This document shows positions 63,455 through 64,000 of a stretch of DNA of 64,000 bases, piece after piece. Within the stretch, counting starts at the first letter, position 1. The number at the start of each line of letters is the position of its first letter. The stretch spans positions 6,441 through 70,440 of the forward strand of contig DIWM01000036.1 in assembly GCA_002428485.1 (NCBI GenBank), written 5' to 3'. A program made the translations under genes and the position numbers. This DNA comes from Deltaproteobacteria bacterium UBA6106 (GTDB lineage Bacteria > Desulfobacterota > Syntrophorhabdia > Syntrophorhabdales > Syntrophorhabdaceae). A model generated the notes under the pieces. That model worked only from the letters and a program-made list of their open reading frames with translations. It made no database searches and had not been told where the DNA came from.

Positions 63455-64000
63455 TGCCAGCAGCAGCAAAGCTTTTTGCCCGGGACCTGTCAAAATCCTA
63501 TAATGCACGGCGTGTCGTCGACGAGGTGACCATTCATATCAACACCGGTGAGATCGTTGGCTTGTTCGGGCCCAACGGCGCAGGCAAGACCACCACCTTT
63601 TATATGATCATTGGTTTTATAAAGCCCGACGGCGGACGGATAGTGCTTGACGAAGAAGATATCACCGATCTTCCTATGTTCCTCAGGGCACGAAAGGGGT
63701 TGACCTATCTCCCCCAGGAGCCCTCGGTGTTTAAAAAGATGAGCGTCCAGGATAACCTGAAATCTGTGCTCGAATTCCTTGATATGGATAAAGAGACGAT
63801 CAACCACAAAGTTCTGGAACTCCTCGAGGTTTTCAAGCTTGAACATCTGTCCGAAAATTACGCGGACTCTCTCTCGGGAGGGGAGCGGAGAAGGCTTGAG
63901 ATAGCGCGGGCGCTCATGACATCGCCGCGATTCATGCTCCTTGACGAACCTTTCTCCGGCATCGATCCCATCTCGGTGTCTGATCTGAAAAAGATAGTCA
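63454..64000 (+). CDS. lptB: LPS export ATP-binding protein LptB (cut by the window end)
   Basis: The first 182 codons are present. Walker A FGPNGAGKTTTFYM, Q-loop YLPQEPSVFKKM, signature LSGGERRRLEIARAL and Walker B FMLLDEPFSGIDP identify LptB, the ATPase that drives LPS extraction with LptFG. ATG 63454 overlaps the last base of the lptCA stop. The gene continues beyond 64000. Confidence 0.94.
   Translation, partial: MPAAAKLFARDLSKSYNARRVVDEVTIHINTGEIVGLFGPNGAGKTTTFYMIIGFIKPDGGRIVLDEEDITDLPMFLRARKGLTYLPQEPSVFKKMSVQDNLKSVLEFLDMDKETINHKVLELLEVFKLEHLSENYADSLSGGERRRLEIARALMTSPRFMLLDEPFSGIDPISVSDLKKIV

Overview
The window is 64 kb of chromosome from a Gram-negative, strictly anaerobic and probably syntrophic bacterium. 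The outer-envelope genes (LPS transport, Kdo synthesis, LolA, polysaccharide export) show a diderm. Two [FeFe] hydrogenases with their full maturation set, oxygen-sensitive Fe-S enzymes and a CooC-type nickel ATPase point to strict anaerobiosis. A Syntrophorhabdus-like or other Desulfobacterota-type syntroph is my best guess; there is no rRNA or tRNA gene here to settle it.

Layout. (1) 1-14.5 kb is a hydrogenase island: a partial GHKL ATPase, a thioredoxin-like protein with no cysteine, hydC1-hydB1-hydA1, hydC2-hydB2-hydA2, hydF, hydG, a CBS-domain protein, and hydE facing back. (2) 14.8-19.3 kb holds enolase, a LarA-like nickel racemase and small unknown proteins. (3) 19.4-25.1 kb, minus strand, is an envelope-polysaccharide export operon (Wzz-like, SLBB/Wza-like, YjbH-like). 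(4) 25.2-29.8 kb joins sdhCAB to a Rieske protein, a b6-type cytochrome b and a small membrane protein. (5) 29.8-31.7 kb encodes what looks like a catalytically dead Eco57I-type methyltransferase. (6) 32-38 kb, minus strand, has recO, lolA, ftsK, plsC, cooC-like and a K+ channel. (7) 38.2-43.7 kb has the heat-shock genes htpG and hrcA-grpE-dnaJ, without dnaK. (8) 43.9-54.8 kb is mixed housekeeping: a PurF paralogue that lacks the catalytic cysteine, an HNH protein between two 128-bp direct repeats, a TRAP transporter pair, mobA, rimI, pyrK-pyrD, recJ, a radical SAM protein and an adenosine-specific kinase. (9) 55.3-64 kb is one long plus-strand run: aminotransferase, hom, apgM, pyrG, kdsA, kdsD, an lptC-lptA fusion and lptB, cut by the window end.

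How it fits together. The hydrogenases would dispose of electrons from NADH and perhaps NADPH as H2. The SDH-Rieske-cytochrome b cluster would handle quinone-level electrons. The KdsD-KdsA-Lpt genes supply and export LPS.

What stands out: (a) the first hydrogenase has lost every [2Fe-2S] cysteine from both HydB1's N-terminal domain and the separate HydD-like protein, while the second HydB is fused to a GltD-type NADPH module; (b) the pseudo-methyltransferase; (c) the Cys-to-Ser PurF paralogue; (d) intergenic DNA that is pervasively built of degenerate 7-bp tandem units, often folded into AT-rich palindromes of about 110-150 bp. Some of these arrays run into coding sequence, and one is interrupted by a 128-bp structured repeat. 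All assignments rest on reading the sequence and recalled family knowledge; no search was run.
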